From assembly GCF_001005215.1 (NCBI RefSeq), contig NZ_LBNQ01000018.1:47307-111306 (forward strand): 64,000 bases of DNA. Reading direction: 5' to 3'. The position numbers were made by a program, and so were the translations under genes. Positions 38,943 through 48,642 of this stretch are shown one piece after another. The DNA comes from Lampropedia cohaerens (GTDB lineage: Bacteria > Pseudomonadota > Gammaproteobacteria > Burkholderiales > Burkholderiaceae_C). The notes under the pieces are model-generated. The model searched no databases, had not been told where the DNA came from, and worked only from the letters and a program-made list of their open reading frames with translations. How positions within the stretch are numbered: position 1 is the stretch's first letter; each line of letters opens with the position of its first letter.

Positions 38943-40025
38943 GTGGTCGCCGCAAGATCTTTGTTCGGTGCCAAGCAAGCGCCTTTGCTGGGCATCGACA
39001 TCAGCGCATCCAGCGTGAAGCTGGTCGAGCTCAGTGGAGGGCGCCGCGACGGCAAGATCACGCTGGAGCGTGCCGCAATAGAGCGTCTCGAAAAAGGCTG
39101 GGTGTCGGAAGGCAATATTGAAAATTTCGACGAGGTGGCAGAAGCACTGCGGCGACTGATCAAGAAAAGTGGCACCCGCACCCGCAATGCGGCTCTGGCG
39201 CTGCCGTCGTCGGCAGTCATAACCCGCAAGATTGTTCTTCCTTCGGGGCTGTCGGAAGAGGAGCTGGAGATCCAGGTGGAATCCGAGGCGAGCCACTACA
39301 TCCCTTTCTCCCTGGATGAGGTGAGCCTGGACTTTTGTGTCGTCGGGCCCTCCAAGAGTTCCAGTGACGACGTTGAGGTGCTCATCGCTGCATCCCGCAA
39401 GGACCGGGTACAGGATCGACAGGGCCTGGCCGAGGCTGCGGGCCTGAAGGCGGTGATACTGGATATCGAATCGTACGCCTCGCACCTGGCGGTGACCCGT
39501 CTTGCGCAGGCCTGGCCCAAGTCGGCCGAGGCGCCCATCGTCGCGGTGTTCGAGATCGGTGCCACCAGCAGCACCATGCTGGTGGTGCAGGGCGATGACC
39601 TGCTTTTCGAGCGCGAGCAGGCCTTTGGTGGCGCACAGCTGACGCAGGCCATCAGCCGCCATTACGGCATTTCGGTGGAAGAGGCCGAAAACAAGAAGCG
39701 CGCCGGAGAGATGCCGGACGACTACGCGGCCGCCGTGCTGCGGCCTTTCGTGAACAATCTCACCCAGGAAGTGGTGCGGGCCTTGCAGTTGTTTTTCACC
39801 AGCACGCCATACAACGCGGTGGACAGAATTCTGCTCGCGGGGGGCACCGCCATCGTCAACGGGCTGGCCGCTGCGGTGACCCAGGCCACGGAGACAGTAT
39901 GCCAGGTGGCAAGTCCGTTCGAAGGTATGGAAATGGGTGGTAGCGTGCGCATGAAGTCCGTGATGCGGGAGGCGCCCAGCTATCTCACCGCCTGCGGTCT
40001 GGCGCTCAGGAGGTTTGATCAATGA
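38943..40025 (+). CDS. pilM: type IV pilus assembly protein PilM
   Basis: This 360-residue cytoplasmic actin-like ATPase has LLGIDISASSVKLVEL (phosphate 1) and a second site FEIGATSSTMLVV, followed by LAGGTAIVNGLA (adenosine loop). PilM binds the PilN N-terminus and links the cytoplasmic motor to the alignment complex. The start is GTG at 38943, with GGGGAG about six bases upstream. The stop overlaps pilN by ATGA. It is the first gene of pilMNOPQ. Confidence 0.93.
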   Translation: MVAARSLFGAKQAPLLGIDISASSVKLVELSGGRRDGKITLERAAIERLEKGWVSEGNIENFDEVAEALRRLIKKSGTRTRNAALALPSSAVITRKIVLPSGLSEEELEIQVESEASHYIPFSLDEVSLDFCVVGPSKSSSDDVEVLIAASRKDRVQDRQGLAEAAGLKAVILDIESYASHLAVTRLAQAWPKSAEAPIVAVFEIGATSSTMLVVQGDDLLFEREQAFGGAQLTQAISRHYGISVEEAENKKRAGEMPDDYAAAVLRPFVNNLTQEVVRALQLFFTSTPYNAVDRILLAGGTAIVNGLAAAVTQATETVCQVASPFEGMEMGGSVRMKSVMREAPSYLTACGLALRRFDQ

Positions 40026-40606
40026 TCCGCATCAACCTGTTGCCGCACCGGGAGGCGGCCAAGAAGGCCCGGAAGGAATCCTTCATGGCTTCCTGTGTGC
40101 TGGCAGGCATCGTTGGAATACTGCTGGCTGGCGGCGTCTACCTGTACTTTCAGAGCCTCATTTCCGATCAGCTCAGTGCCAACAGCCTGATTGAGCAGGA
40201 GAACGCCCGCATCAAGGCGCAGATCCGGGAAGTGGCCGAGATCGAGGCCGAAATTGCCGCGCTGAAGGCGCGCCAGGCAGCGGTGGAGAACCTTCAGTCG
40301 GAGCGCAATTTGCCGGTCGAGCTGATGAATCAGATCATTCGCGAGGTGCCCAACGGCTCGTACGTCACGTCACTCAACCGTGCGGAAAGTGTCGTATCGC
40401 TGTCTGGCTTTGCGCAATCGAACCAAACGGTGTCGCAGCTGCTGCGAAACATCTCCGAGAACATGCCCTGGAACACCCAGCCGCAGCTGATCGAGACCAA
40501 GGTCGCTACGGTGAACGTGGGCGGGGACACGCCCCGTCAGGTATACGGCTATTCCCTGAACTTCCGGCTGGACAAGCCTGAGCAAGAGCAAGAACAGCCG
40601 CGTTGA
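40022..40606 (+). CDS. pilN: type IV pilus inner-membrane protein PilN
   Basis: This 194-residue bitopic protein starts with the conserved PilM-binding peptide MIRINLLPHREAAKK. It has one transmembrane helix (VLAGIVGILLAGGVYLYF), a coiled-coil stretch (ENARIKAQIREVAEIEAEIAAL) and a periplasmic ferredoxin-like domain. It pairs with PilO. The start overlaps pilM by ATGA, and pilO follows after 24 bp. Confidence 0.93.
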   Translation: MIRINLLPHREAAKKARKESFMASCVLAGIVGILLAGGVYLYFQSLISDQLSANSLIEQENARIKAQIREVAEIEAEIAALKARQAAVENLQSERNLPVELMNQIIREVPNGSYVTSLNRAESVVSLSGFAQSNQTVSQLLRNISENMPWNTQPQLIETKVATVNVGGDTPRQVYGYSLNFRLDKPEQEQEQPR

Positions 40607-40630
40607 CCGCCGAATGGGGAATCGAAGCTT

Positions 40631-41269
40631 ATGAAAAACATCCTGTCGCAGTTCCAGCAGACCAGTGGACGAGACCCCTGGCTGTGGCCGATTGCACCCA
40701 AAGCATGCGTCTACGTCTTCATTGCCGCTGGCGTGCTGGTGCTGCTGTGGTTCCTGTGGTTATCCGGCTATCGCGATCAGCTGGAGTCGGCGCGCGCGCG
40801 TGAGGCCAGCCTGCGCACCGAATTCAGCCGTGACTACGCCAAGGCGGTCAATCTTGAAGCGCTCAAGAGCCAGAAGGAGCAGGCGATCCAGTACGTCAAC
40901 CTGCTTGAGAAGCAATTGCCCAACGAAGCGGAAATGGCGGCGCTGCTGTCCGACATCAACCAGGCTGGCATCGGGCGTGGCCTGCAGTTCCAGCTGTTCA
41001 AGCCCGGTGCACAGCAGGTGCGTGACTATTACGTCGAGCAACCCATCGAGCTGGTGGTCGATGGAACCTACGATGCGATCGGCGAGTTCGTCTCCGACAT
41101 TGCGCACCTTTCGCGCATCGTAACCATCGGGAACATGGAGATCCGGGGGGCCGCTGACCGCGCCAGCGATCGGCTGACCATGCGGGCGATCGCACGCACG
41201 TACCGTTACCTCAGTCCGGAGGAGGCAAGCCAGGCGGCCGCCAACGCCAAGAAAGGCGGGAGGAATTAG
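40631..41269 (+). CDS. pilO: type IV pilus inner-membrane protein PilO
   Basis: This 212-residue protein has one transmembrane helix (CVYVFIAAGVLVLLWFLWLSGY), a coiled coil (EALKSQKEQAIQYVNLLEKQLP) and the periplasmic domain MAALLSDINQAGIGRGLQFQLFKPG, typical of PilO. It forms heterodimers with PilN and connects to PilP. The stop codon is one base from the pilP start. Confidence 0.93.
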   Translation: MKNILSQFQQTSGRDPWLWPIAPKACVYVFIAAGVLVLLWFLWLSGYRDQLESARAREASLRTEFSRDYAKAVNLEALKSQKEQAIQYVNLLEKQLPNEAEMAALLSDINQAGIGRGLQFQLFKPGAQQVRDYYVEQPIELVVDGTYDAIGEFVSDIAHLSRIVTIGNMEIRGAADRASDRLTMRAIARTYRYLSPEEASQAAANAKKGGRN

Positions 41270-41270
41270 C

Positions 41271-41804
41271 ATGAAGGGCCGCTACTTTTCATGGACTGCG
41301 GCGCTGGCGGTCGCAGCGCTGCTGGCAGGCTGCGCCGACTCCCGGCAGGAGGCTGTCTCACAGTGGATGGCGCAGGAGAAATCGCGGGCGGTGCCCAGAG
41401 TGCAACCACTCGATGAACCTTCGGTGTTTCATCCCACCGCCTATGAGCGTGGTGATGCACAGGACCCGTTCGCCTTCCAGAAGCTCGCCAGTGTCTTTGC
41501 GACCGGTCAAGCCCGGGAGGACACCCGACTGATCGAACGCCATCGCAACCGTCGCAAGGAACCGCTGGAAGCCTATCCACTGGATTCGATCGAGATGGTC
41601 GGTTTCATGCAGCGCGGTGGTGCACCCACGGCGTTGGTGCGCGTCGACGGACACCTCTACCAGGTCGGCACCGGGGCTTTCCTGGGGCAGAACAATGGCG
41701 AGATCGTCGCCATTACCGAGACGCAGATTCAGCTTTCCGAAGTGGTCCAGGACGCAACCGGGGACTGGGTGGCGCGCAGCACAGTGCTTGAGCTGCAGCA
41801 ATGA
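41271..41804 (+). CDS. pilP: type IV pilus lipoprotein PilP
   Basis: This 177-residue inner-membrane lipoprotein has signal and lipobox AALLAGCADS (Cys near residue 24). PLDEPSVFHPTAYERGDAQDPF is followed by a short beta-domain (LDSIEMVGFMQRGGAPTALVRVDGHLYQVGTGAFLGQNNGEIVAI) that docks onto the PilQ secretin. It overlaps pilQ by ATGA. Confidence 0.93.
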   Translation: MKGRYFSWTAALAVAALLAGCADSRQEAVSQWMAQEKSRAVPRVQPLDEPSVFHPTAYERGDAQDPFAFQKLASVFATGQAREDTRLIERHRNRRKEPLEAYPLDSIEMVGFMQRGGAPTALVRVDGHLYQVGTGAFLGQNNGEIVAITETQIQLSEVVQDATGDWVARSTVLELQQ

Positions 41805-43909
41805 TGGAGAAAAACATGGCGAGAATTTATTTGAACAGCGTTGCGCGTCGAGCCCACTGCCTGTTTGCGGCCTGCCTGCTGGGGGCGAGCTTTTCGGCAC
41901 TGGCCGCGGACATCGTCTCGGTCAGCGGCTCTCAGCGCGATGGGCGCGAGATTGTCGAGATCCAGCTCAGCGAGCCCATCAACTTCGATCCGGTCGGCTT
42001 TGTCGTGCATACCCCCGCACGCATTTCTCTGGACTTTCCGGGGGTGGGGGTTGCGGATGGGCGGCAGAACGTCGAAGTCAATCAGGGTAATCTGCGAGCC
42101 ATTCAGGCGGTCGAGGCCGGTGAGCGCTCGCGTGTGGTGCTGAACCTGCGCGAAGCCACGCCCTATCAGGTGCAGCGCGCAGGCAGCACGGTGCTGGTGC
42201 AGCTTGGAGCTCCGGCGATGGTGACTGCGCGCGCCCCGGCCTCGGTAGTGCCCTCGGCACACGCTCCGATGGCGGCTGCCGGCACGCTGCAGGGGCTGGA
42301 TTTCCGGCGCGGCGTTGATGGTGCGGCGCGTATCGTGTTGGACCTGCCGACCAATGGGGTCAGCGTCGATCTGCGCGAGGAGGGCCGCAAGCTGGTGCTG
42401 GAGCTGCCCAACGTGGCGCTGCCCGATGCGCTGAGAAACCGGCTTGACGTGACCGATTTCGGCACGCCCGTCACGTTCGTGCAGGCAATCCAGACGGGCA
42501 ATTCCACGCGTGTGGAGGCCGAGCTGGAGGGGGACTGGACACACAGCGCCTACCAGGCCGATGGCCAATATGTGCTGGAGGTACGGCGCATCGAACCCGA
42601 CCCTACGGCGCTGACGCAGGGCGTCGGGTTCACCGGTGAGAAGCTGTCACTGAACTTCCAGAACATCGAGATCCGTGCGCTGCTGCAGGTCATTGCCGAT
42701 TTCACGAACTTCAACATCGTCACCTCCGACACCGTGCAGGGCGCGCTGACCCTGCGGTTGCAGGATGTGCCGTGGGACCAGGCGCTGCAGATCATTCTCG
42801 ACGCCAAGGATCTGGGCTATGAGCGCAATGGCAACGTGCTGTGGGTTGCGCCCAAGGAAGAGCTCAACGCGCGCCGGCAACGCGACTATGAGGCGCAGAT
42901 TGCGCTGGAGCAACTGGAGCCGCTGCGCACGCAGATCTTCCAGCTCAACTATGCGCGTTCGGAGGTGATTGCCGACCAGCTCATCTCGTCGGGCAACAGC
43001 TCGGTGGGCGAGGGGCGCAGCAACCGCTTCCTGACCAATCGCGGCTCAGCCATTGCGGAGCCACGCACCAACCAGTTGTTCGTTACGGATACGCCCTCCA
43101 AGCTCGAAGAGGTCAGTCGCCTTGTCGCCAGCTGGGACGTGCCGGTGCGGCAGGTGCTGATTGAGGCGCGCATCGTCGAGGCATCGGATAGCTTCGGGCG
43201 CAACCTGGGTGTGCGGCTGAGCAGCGGCAATCTGAGTGCCAACATCGGTGGCAGCGACAGCAACCGGATCGGCTTCGGCAATTCCTATTCCGGCGACAAC
43301 CCCGGCTCCGGCTCGCTGTACGACCTGGGAGCCAGCGGCTTTGGCGAGAATGAGTCCGCCGCGTCATTTGCCCTGTCCATCTTCAATTCGGCGGCCAACC
43401 GTTTCCTCAATCTGGAACTGTCGGCGCTGGAGTCCACTGGCGATGGCCGGGTGATCTCGAACCCGCGGATCGTCACGGCCGATCAGGTCGAAGCCTTCAT
43501 CGAGCAGGGTACCGAGATTCCCTACGCCTCCACCGCGCCGAACGGGGCGACCACGGTGGAGTTCAAGAAGGCCGTCATGCGCCTGGGCGTCACGCCCCAG
43601 ATCACGCCGGAGGGCAACGTCATCCTGGATCTGGAGGTCAACAAGGACAGCCCGAGCGTGGCCGGACAGGGTGCGGTCGATACGAAGAAGATTACGACAC
43701 AGGTGCTGGTCGAAAACGGCGGCACGGTTGTCATCGGCGGCATTTTCGAGCTGACGGAGCAGACCAACGTGACCAAGGTGCCGTTCCTGGGCGATCTGCC
43801 GGTGGCCGGCTACCTGTTCCGTCGCACCGAGCGCTCGTCGCAGAAGAACGAGTTGCTGGTGTTCATCACGCCCAAGATTCTGACCGAGCAGAACACCATG
43901 CGCCGCTGA
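41801..43909 (+). CDS. pilQ: type IV pilus secretin PilQ
   Basis: This outer-membrane secretin of about 702 residues has a signal peptide (AACLLGASFSALAA), two N-terminal AMIN-type segments, an STN/N0 domain (LSLNFQNIEIRALLQVIADFTNFNIV), an N1 repeat and the C-terminal secretin core with VPVRQVLIEARIVEASDSFGRNLGVR and VPFLGDLPVAGYLFR. The pilus leaves the cell through this ring. The start may be 41801 (ATGA overlap with pilP) or 41816, which has a better GGAGA site. argG follows, not aroK/aroB as in many relatives. Confidence 0.95.
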   Translation: MMEKNMARIYLNSVARRAHCLFAACLLGASFSALAADIVSVSGSQRDGREIVEIQLSEPINFDPVGFVVHTPARISLDFPGVGVADGRQNVEVNQGNLRAIQAVEAGERSRVVLNLREATPYQVQRAGSTVLVQLGAPAMVTARAPASVVPSAHAPMAAAGTLQGLDFRRGVDGAARIVLDLPTNGVSVDLREEGRKLVLELPNVALPDALRNRLDVTDFGTPVTFVQAIQTGNSTRVEAELEGDWTHSAYQADGQYVLEVRRIEPDPTALTQGVGFTGEKLSLNFQNIEIRALLQVIADFTNFNIVTSDTVQGALTLRLQDVPWDQALQIILDAKDLGYERNGNVLWVAPKEELNARRQRDYEAQIALEQLEPLRTQIFQLNYARSEVIADQLISSGNSSVGEGRSNRFLTNRGSAIAEPRTNQLFVTDTPSKLEEVSRLVASWDVPVRQVLIEARIVEASDSFGRNLGVRLSSGNLSANIGGSDSNRIGFGNSYSGDNPGSGSLYDLGASGFGENESAASFALSIFNSAANRFLNLELSALESTGDGRVISNPRIVTADQVEAFIEQGTEIPYASTAPNGATTVEFKKAVMRLGVTPQITPEGNVILDLEVNKDSPSVAGQGAVDTKKITTQVLVENGGTVVIGGIFELTEQTNVTKVPFLGDLPVAGYLFRRTERSSQKNELLVFITPKILTEQNTMRR

Positions 43910-44054
43910 CGGCCTGAGGACAGCCCCCAAGCAGTTGACAAGCGGGGCTGATGGCGCGCGCGAAGAACGCAAGCAGATTCTGAAAGAGCCACGAGAGGCG
44001 TCGTCATCATCGGGTCGGCTTCTCATGCAGGGCTGCTTGCGCTCGTAAAATTAG

Positions 44055-45494
<1,440 letters not shown>

Positions 45495-45501
45495 CTGTGC
45501 G

Positions 45502-45538
45502 GGTGCCGGGCAGGCAGAAACCTGCCGAGTCCGGCGCC
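45502..45538. terminator. hairpin after argG
   Basis: GGTGCCGG (45502-45509) pairs with CCGGCGCC (45531-45538) with one G-U pair, and GCAGG (45510-45514) with CCTGC (45521-45525) around the loop CAGAAA. There is a five-base bulge on one side and no T-run. It begins eight bases after the argG stop codon. Confidence 0.45.
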
Positions 45539-45586
45539 TGTGCACAACAGGCGCTGAGGCCCTGAGGTGCAGAACGGCTGCTTGCG

Positions 45587-46525
45587 ATGCAATTGCGAAT
45601 CAACAGTCCCGAGCGGCTAGAGAAACGCTATGTGGGCCGCTTTGCGCCCTCGCCGACCGGGCCACTGCACCTGGGCTCGGTAGTGGCGGCACTGGCCAGC
45701 TGGCTGGATGCCCGCGCGGCCAAGGCACAGGGCTGGGACAGTCAGTGGCTGGTACGCATCGAGGATTTGGACGCGCAGCGGTGCAGTCCGCAGGCGGGCG
45801 AAGCCATCCTGCGGCAGCTGCAGTCGCTGGGCCTGCAGGCTGATGCGCCGGTGCAGTGGCAGAGTTGCCGCACCGCGCGGTACCAGCACGCGCTGCAGCA
45901 GCTCGTGGCTAGCGGGCAGGCTTACCCGTGCGCTTGCACCCGCAAGGACATTGCCCGAGCGTGGCAGGCCAAGGGGGTTGCACGTGCACGGTTTGAAACC
46001 CTGATCTATCCCGGCACCTGTCGTCACGCGCAAGGTGGGGTCGCGCCGCGTGTCTGGCGTTTTGCGGTGCCAGACTGTGGCCCGGTGCAATGGCATGATC
46101 GGCGCCTGGGCGATCAGGTCCAGGATGTGGCCAGGCAAGTGGGAGATTTCGCCTTGCGCCGTGGCGACGGCATGTGGAGCTACCAGCTCGGCTGCGTGGT
46201 CGATGACGGTGCCCAGGGCGTCACCCATATCGTGCGCGGTGAGGACCTTGTCGACAACACGCCCCGCCAGCTACTGCTGCAGGCAGCCCTGGGCCTGCCG
46301 CCACCGACTTATCTGCACGTGCCGCTGGCACGTGATGCGCGTGGAGAGAAGCTCTCCAAGGGCAACCACGCCCCCAGCGTCGATGGTCAGGACCCGGTGG
46401 CGGTATTGCATGCCGCCGCGCAGATCCTGGAGCTGCCGCTGCCAAAGCCCGCCTCCAATGCTGCGCCAGCGGCGGTTCTGGCGCAGTGCGTGCCCCTGTG
46501 GGCACAGCGCTATCCGTTGCGCTGA
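45587..46525 (+). CDS. gluQ: glutamyl-Q tRNA(Asp) synthetase
   Basis: This 312-residue truncated glutamyl-tRNA synthetase paralogue attaches glutamate to the queuosine base of tRNA-Asp. [19 protein letters not shown] is the HIGH-type motif, [13 protein letters not shown] binds substrate, and the KMSKS-like loop is [12 protein letters not shown]. The zinc site is seen as [10 protein letters not shown] and YPGTCR. It lacks the anticodon-binding C-terminal domain, as the family does. An in-frame GTG/ATG choice around 45587 is the only uncertainty. Confidence 0.93.
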   Translation: MQLRINSPERLEKRYVGRFAPSPTGPLHLGSVVAALASWLDARAAKAQGWDSQWLVRIEDLDAQRCSPQAGEAILRQLQSLGLQADAPVQWQSCRTARYQHALQQLVASGQAYPCACTRKDIARAWQAKGVARARFETLIYPGTCRHAQGGVAPRVWRFAVPDCGPVQWHDRRLGDQVQDVARQVGDFALRRGDGMWSYQLGCVVDDGAQGVTHIVRGEDLVDNTPRQLLLQAALGLPPPTYLHVPLARDARGEKLSKGNHAPSVDGQDPVAVLHAAAQILELPLPKPASNAAPAAVLAQCVPLWAQRYPLR

Positions 46526-46587
46526 CCGACGGTGGGCGGCGTTCTCACGCGCCGCGTTGCCGCGCCTGCGGTGCCCGTATCCGATGC

Positions 46588-46643
46588 CGCCAATCCGGCA
46601 ATGTCCTCGCTTGCATGCATTGCGGCACAATTGGCGTTTTTTT
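46588..46643 (+). terminator. Rho-independent terminator after gluQ
   Basis: CGCCAAT (46588-46594) pairs with ATTGGCG (46630-46636). Inside, GCAATG (46598-46603) pairs with CATTGC (46618-46623). Seven T follow at once (46637-46643). It lies between gluQ and trmB and points in their direction, so it should end the gluQ transcript. Confidence 0.6.
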
Positions 46644-46670
46644 CGCACCTTTTGTCGCGTCACTTTTTGC

Positions 46671-47450
46671 ATGGTTACTGATTCGCAAACTTCTTCTCGC
46701 GCAACGGTGCACGAGGGGCACGCATCGACTGCACCCGCATCACGTACGCATTTTTCGCGCGTGCGCAGTTTCGTCGTGCGGGCGGGGCGCACCACTACCG
46801 GCCAGCAGCATGCCATTGCGCAATTCGGTCCACGCTATGTGCTGCCATTTCGGAGCGCTGCACTCGACAGTGACGCCGCGTTTGGCCGCAGTGCGCCACT
46901 GATTCTGGAGATCGGATTTGGCATGGGGGATGCCACGGCGGAGATCGCCAAGGCCCGGCGGCAGGATAACTTCCTGTGCTGCGAGGTGCACACGCCTGGC
47001 GTTGGCGCCCTGCTCAAGCGCATCGGCGAGGAAGGCATCGAGAACATCCGCATCATCCAGCACGACGCCGTGGAAGTGATCGAGCACATGCTGCAGCCCG
47101 GCATGCTGGCCGGTGTGCATATCTTCTTCCCCGATCCATGGCACAAGAAGCGCCATCACAAGCGCCGCCTGATCCAGGCTCCATTCGTGCAGGCACTGGT
47201 CGAGCGGCTGGCACCGGGTGGGTACGTGCACTGCGCGACCGACTGGCAGGAATATGCCGAGCAGATGGTGGCGCAGTTCAGCGCTCATCCCCTGCTGCGC
47301 AATCAGGGAACACTGGACGGCGGCTATGCCAGCAGGCCGTGGTACCGGCCCGAGACGAAATTTGAGCGGCGTGGTCTGCGGCTGGGCCATGGTGTATGGG
47401 ATGTGGTGTTCGTGCGGCAGGAGGGTGGCGCGCCACCTGATGGCCCATGA
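46671..47450 (+). CDS. trmB: tRNA (guanine-N7-)-methyltransferase TrmB
   Basis: This 259-residue enzyme makes m7G46 in tRNAs. [16 protein letters not shown] is the SAM-binding loop, [15 protein letters not shown] the next strand, and [20 protein letters not shown] the family signature, with [19 protein letters not shown] near the C-terminus. The ATG at 46671 is the start that removes an unrelated antisense-like extension. The N-terminal 40 residues are polar and probably disordered. It lies just after the gluQ terminator. Confidence 0.94.
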   Translation: MVTDSQTSSRATVHEGHASTAPASRTHFSRVRSFVVRAGRTTTGQQHAIAQFGPRYVLPFRSAALDSDAAFGRSAPLILEIGFGMGDATAEIAKARRQDNFLCCEVHTPGVGALLKRIGEEGIENIRIIQHDAVEVIEHMLQPGMLAGVHIFFPDPWHKKRHHKRRLIQAPFVQALVERLAPGGYVHCATDWQEYAEQMVAQFSAHPLLRNQGTLDGGYASRPWYRPETKFERRGLRLGHGVWDVVFVRQEGGAPPDGP

Positions 47451-47472
47451 AGACGCGTGCGGTAGGTCCGTC

Positions 47473-48594
47473 ATGAGCGACGAATACACCCCGAAACGGT
47501 TGCAGCCCATTTTGCAAGGGCTGGCGCAGATGACGGGCCAGCGCAGTCACGCGCGCCTGGAGCGCTCGGTGATCACCACACTGGCCAGGCTGGAGGGGGT
47601 GGTGTCCGTCGGCATGATGGACTTGGTGCGTCTGAGCGAGGCCGATTACGTTCTGTTCAAGCATGGCGATGGCGCGTTCTGTCGAGTCTGCGAGACAGGG
47701 TGCGGTGCGGAGATTGCCGGCCTCAGGCCACTGGCCGAGTACCCTGAGCTGGGCAGGGCCATTGCGCACGGGAAGCGACAGGCCAGTGCGATTTTGTCGA
47801 CGGCCGATGGCGATGTGCATGTCACCTGGCTGATCTTCTGGCACCGGCAGCAGGCGCTGCAATGCGTGGAGCTGCGGCAGAACAGGCCTTTTACGGCCGA
47901 GCGGCTGGAGTTGATTGCCGCCGTGTTTCAGGTCTATCAGAATTACCACGATCTGCTTGACGACAGCGAGCGGGATGCGCTGACCGGGCTGTACAACCGC
48001 AAGACCTTCGACGAGCTGCGCTTTCGCCGCGCCAGCGACATTCCCCACACCCCGCAGGGGCAGGCGGCGCTGCAGCGCCGCCGTGGGCAGGGTGATCACC
48101 CGGAGTTCTCGCACGGCGCGGGCACGCCAGGGCAGCCTGATGCGGACGAGTCCGACTGGCTGGCGGTCATCGATATTGATAACTTCAAGCAGATCAACGA
48201 CCGGTTCGGCCATTTGTACGGTGATGAGGTATTGCTGCTGGTGGCCAATCTGCTCAAGCAAGGTTTTCGCAGTACCGATCGGGTGTTTCGCTATGGTGGC
48301 GAGGAGTTCGTGGTGCTGCTGCGGGCAGCCGATCTGGCCACCACCGAGCACGTGCTTGAGCGGCTTCGTCAAGCCATTGCGGCGCACCGGTTTCCCCAGG
48401 TGGGCCAGGTTACCGTCAGCATCGGCTTTTCGCGCGCGGGCGATGCGACGCTGTCAACGCTGATCGAACAGGCCGACCGCGCCTTGTACTACGTCAAGCG
48501 CAATGGCAAGAACCAGCTGGCGCACTATGAGTCCCTGCTGGAAAGGGGACTGGTGCAGGCACCCGTGCAGAACCAGGAAGTGGATCTGTTCTGA
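47473..48594 (+). CDS. diguanylate cyclase (GGDEF domain)
   Basis: This 373-residue soluble protein has a GAF-like or unknown sensory N-terminal half (residues 1-155) and a C-terminal GGDEF domain that should make cyclic di-GMP. DALTGLYNRKTFDELR opens the domain. GGEEF at residues 275-279 is intact, and RSTD at 266-269, five residues ahead, is a canonical inhibitory I-site, so product feedback is expected. A 40-residue Gln/Gly/His-rich insertion (about 188-228) separates the first helix from the IDIDNFKQIND strand. The start ATG is at 47473, 22 bp after trmB. Confidence 0.92.
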   Translation: MSDEYTPKRLQPILQGLAQMTGQRSHARLERSVITTLARLEGVVSVGMMDLVRLSEADYVLFKHGDGAFCRVCETGCGAEIAGLRPLAEYPELGRAIAHGKRQASAILSTADGDVHVTWLIFWHRQQALQCVELRQNRPFTAERLELIAAVFQVYQNYHDLLDDSERDALTGLYNRKTFDELRFRRASDIPHTPQGQAALQRRRGQGDHPEFSHGAGTPGQPDADESDWLAVIDIDNFKQINDRFGHLYGDEVLLLVANLLKQGFRSTDRVFRYGGEEFVVLLRAADLATTEHVLERLRQAIAAHRFPQVGQVTVSIGFSRAGDATLSTLIEQADRALYYVKRNGKNQLAHYESLLERGLVQAPVQNQEVDLF

Positions 48595-48629
48595 GAACCT
48601 GTTTACGACCTTTTCTAAACAGGTTCTGA
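48592..48629. mobile_element. minimal remnant of the miniature element family; hairpin at a stop codon
   Basis: TGA (48592-48594, the stop codon of the diguanylate cyclase) is followed by GAACCTGTTTACGACCTTTTC, then the tip TAAACAGGTTC ending at 48626, and a second TGA (48627-48629). Left and right ends of the family are thus joined with almost nothing between them, flanked by a perfect TNA-type duplication. The inverted repeat AGAACCTGTTTA/TAAACAGGTTCT is 12 bp with a 10-base loop and may also serve as a bidirectional terminator for the two convergent genes. Confidence 0.65.
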
Positions 48630-48642
48630 GCCGATCGGCCTG

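Noticed and set aside
43921..43950. CAGCCCC/GGGGCTG stem after pilQ as a terminator
   Set aside because: It has only seven pairs around a 16-base loop and no T-run; too weak to list as a feature.
46486..46902. Frame encoding a CxxC...CxxC zinc-ribbon-like segment ([11 protein letters not shown]...CMHCG)
   Set aside because: It starts inside gluQ, runs over a strong terminator hairpin and into trmB, and loses any protein-like character after the cysteines. The spacing is probably chance.
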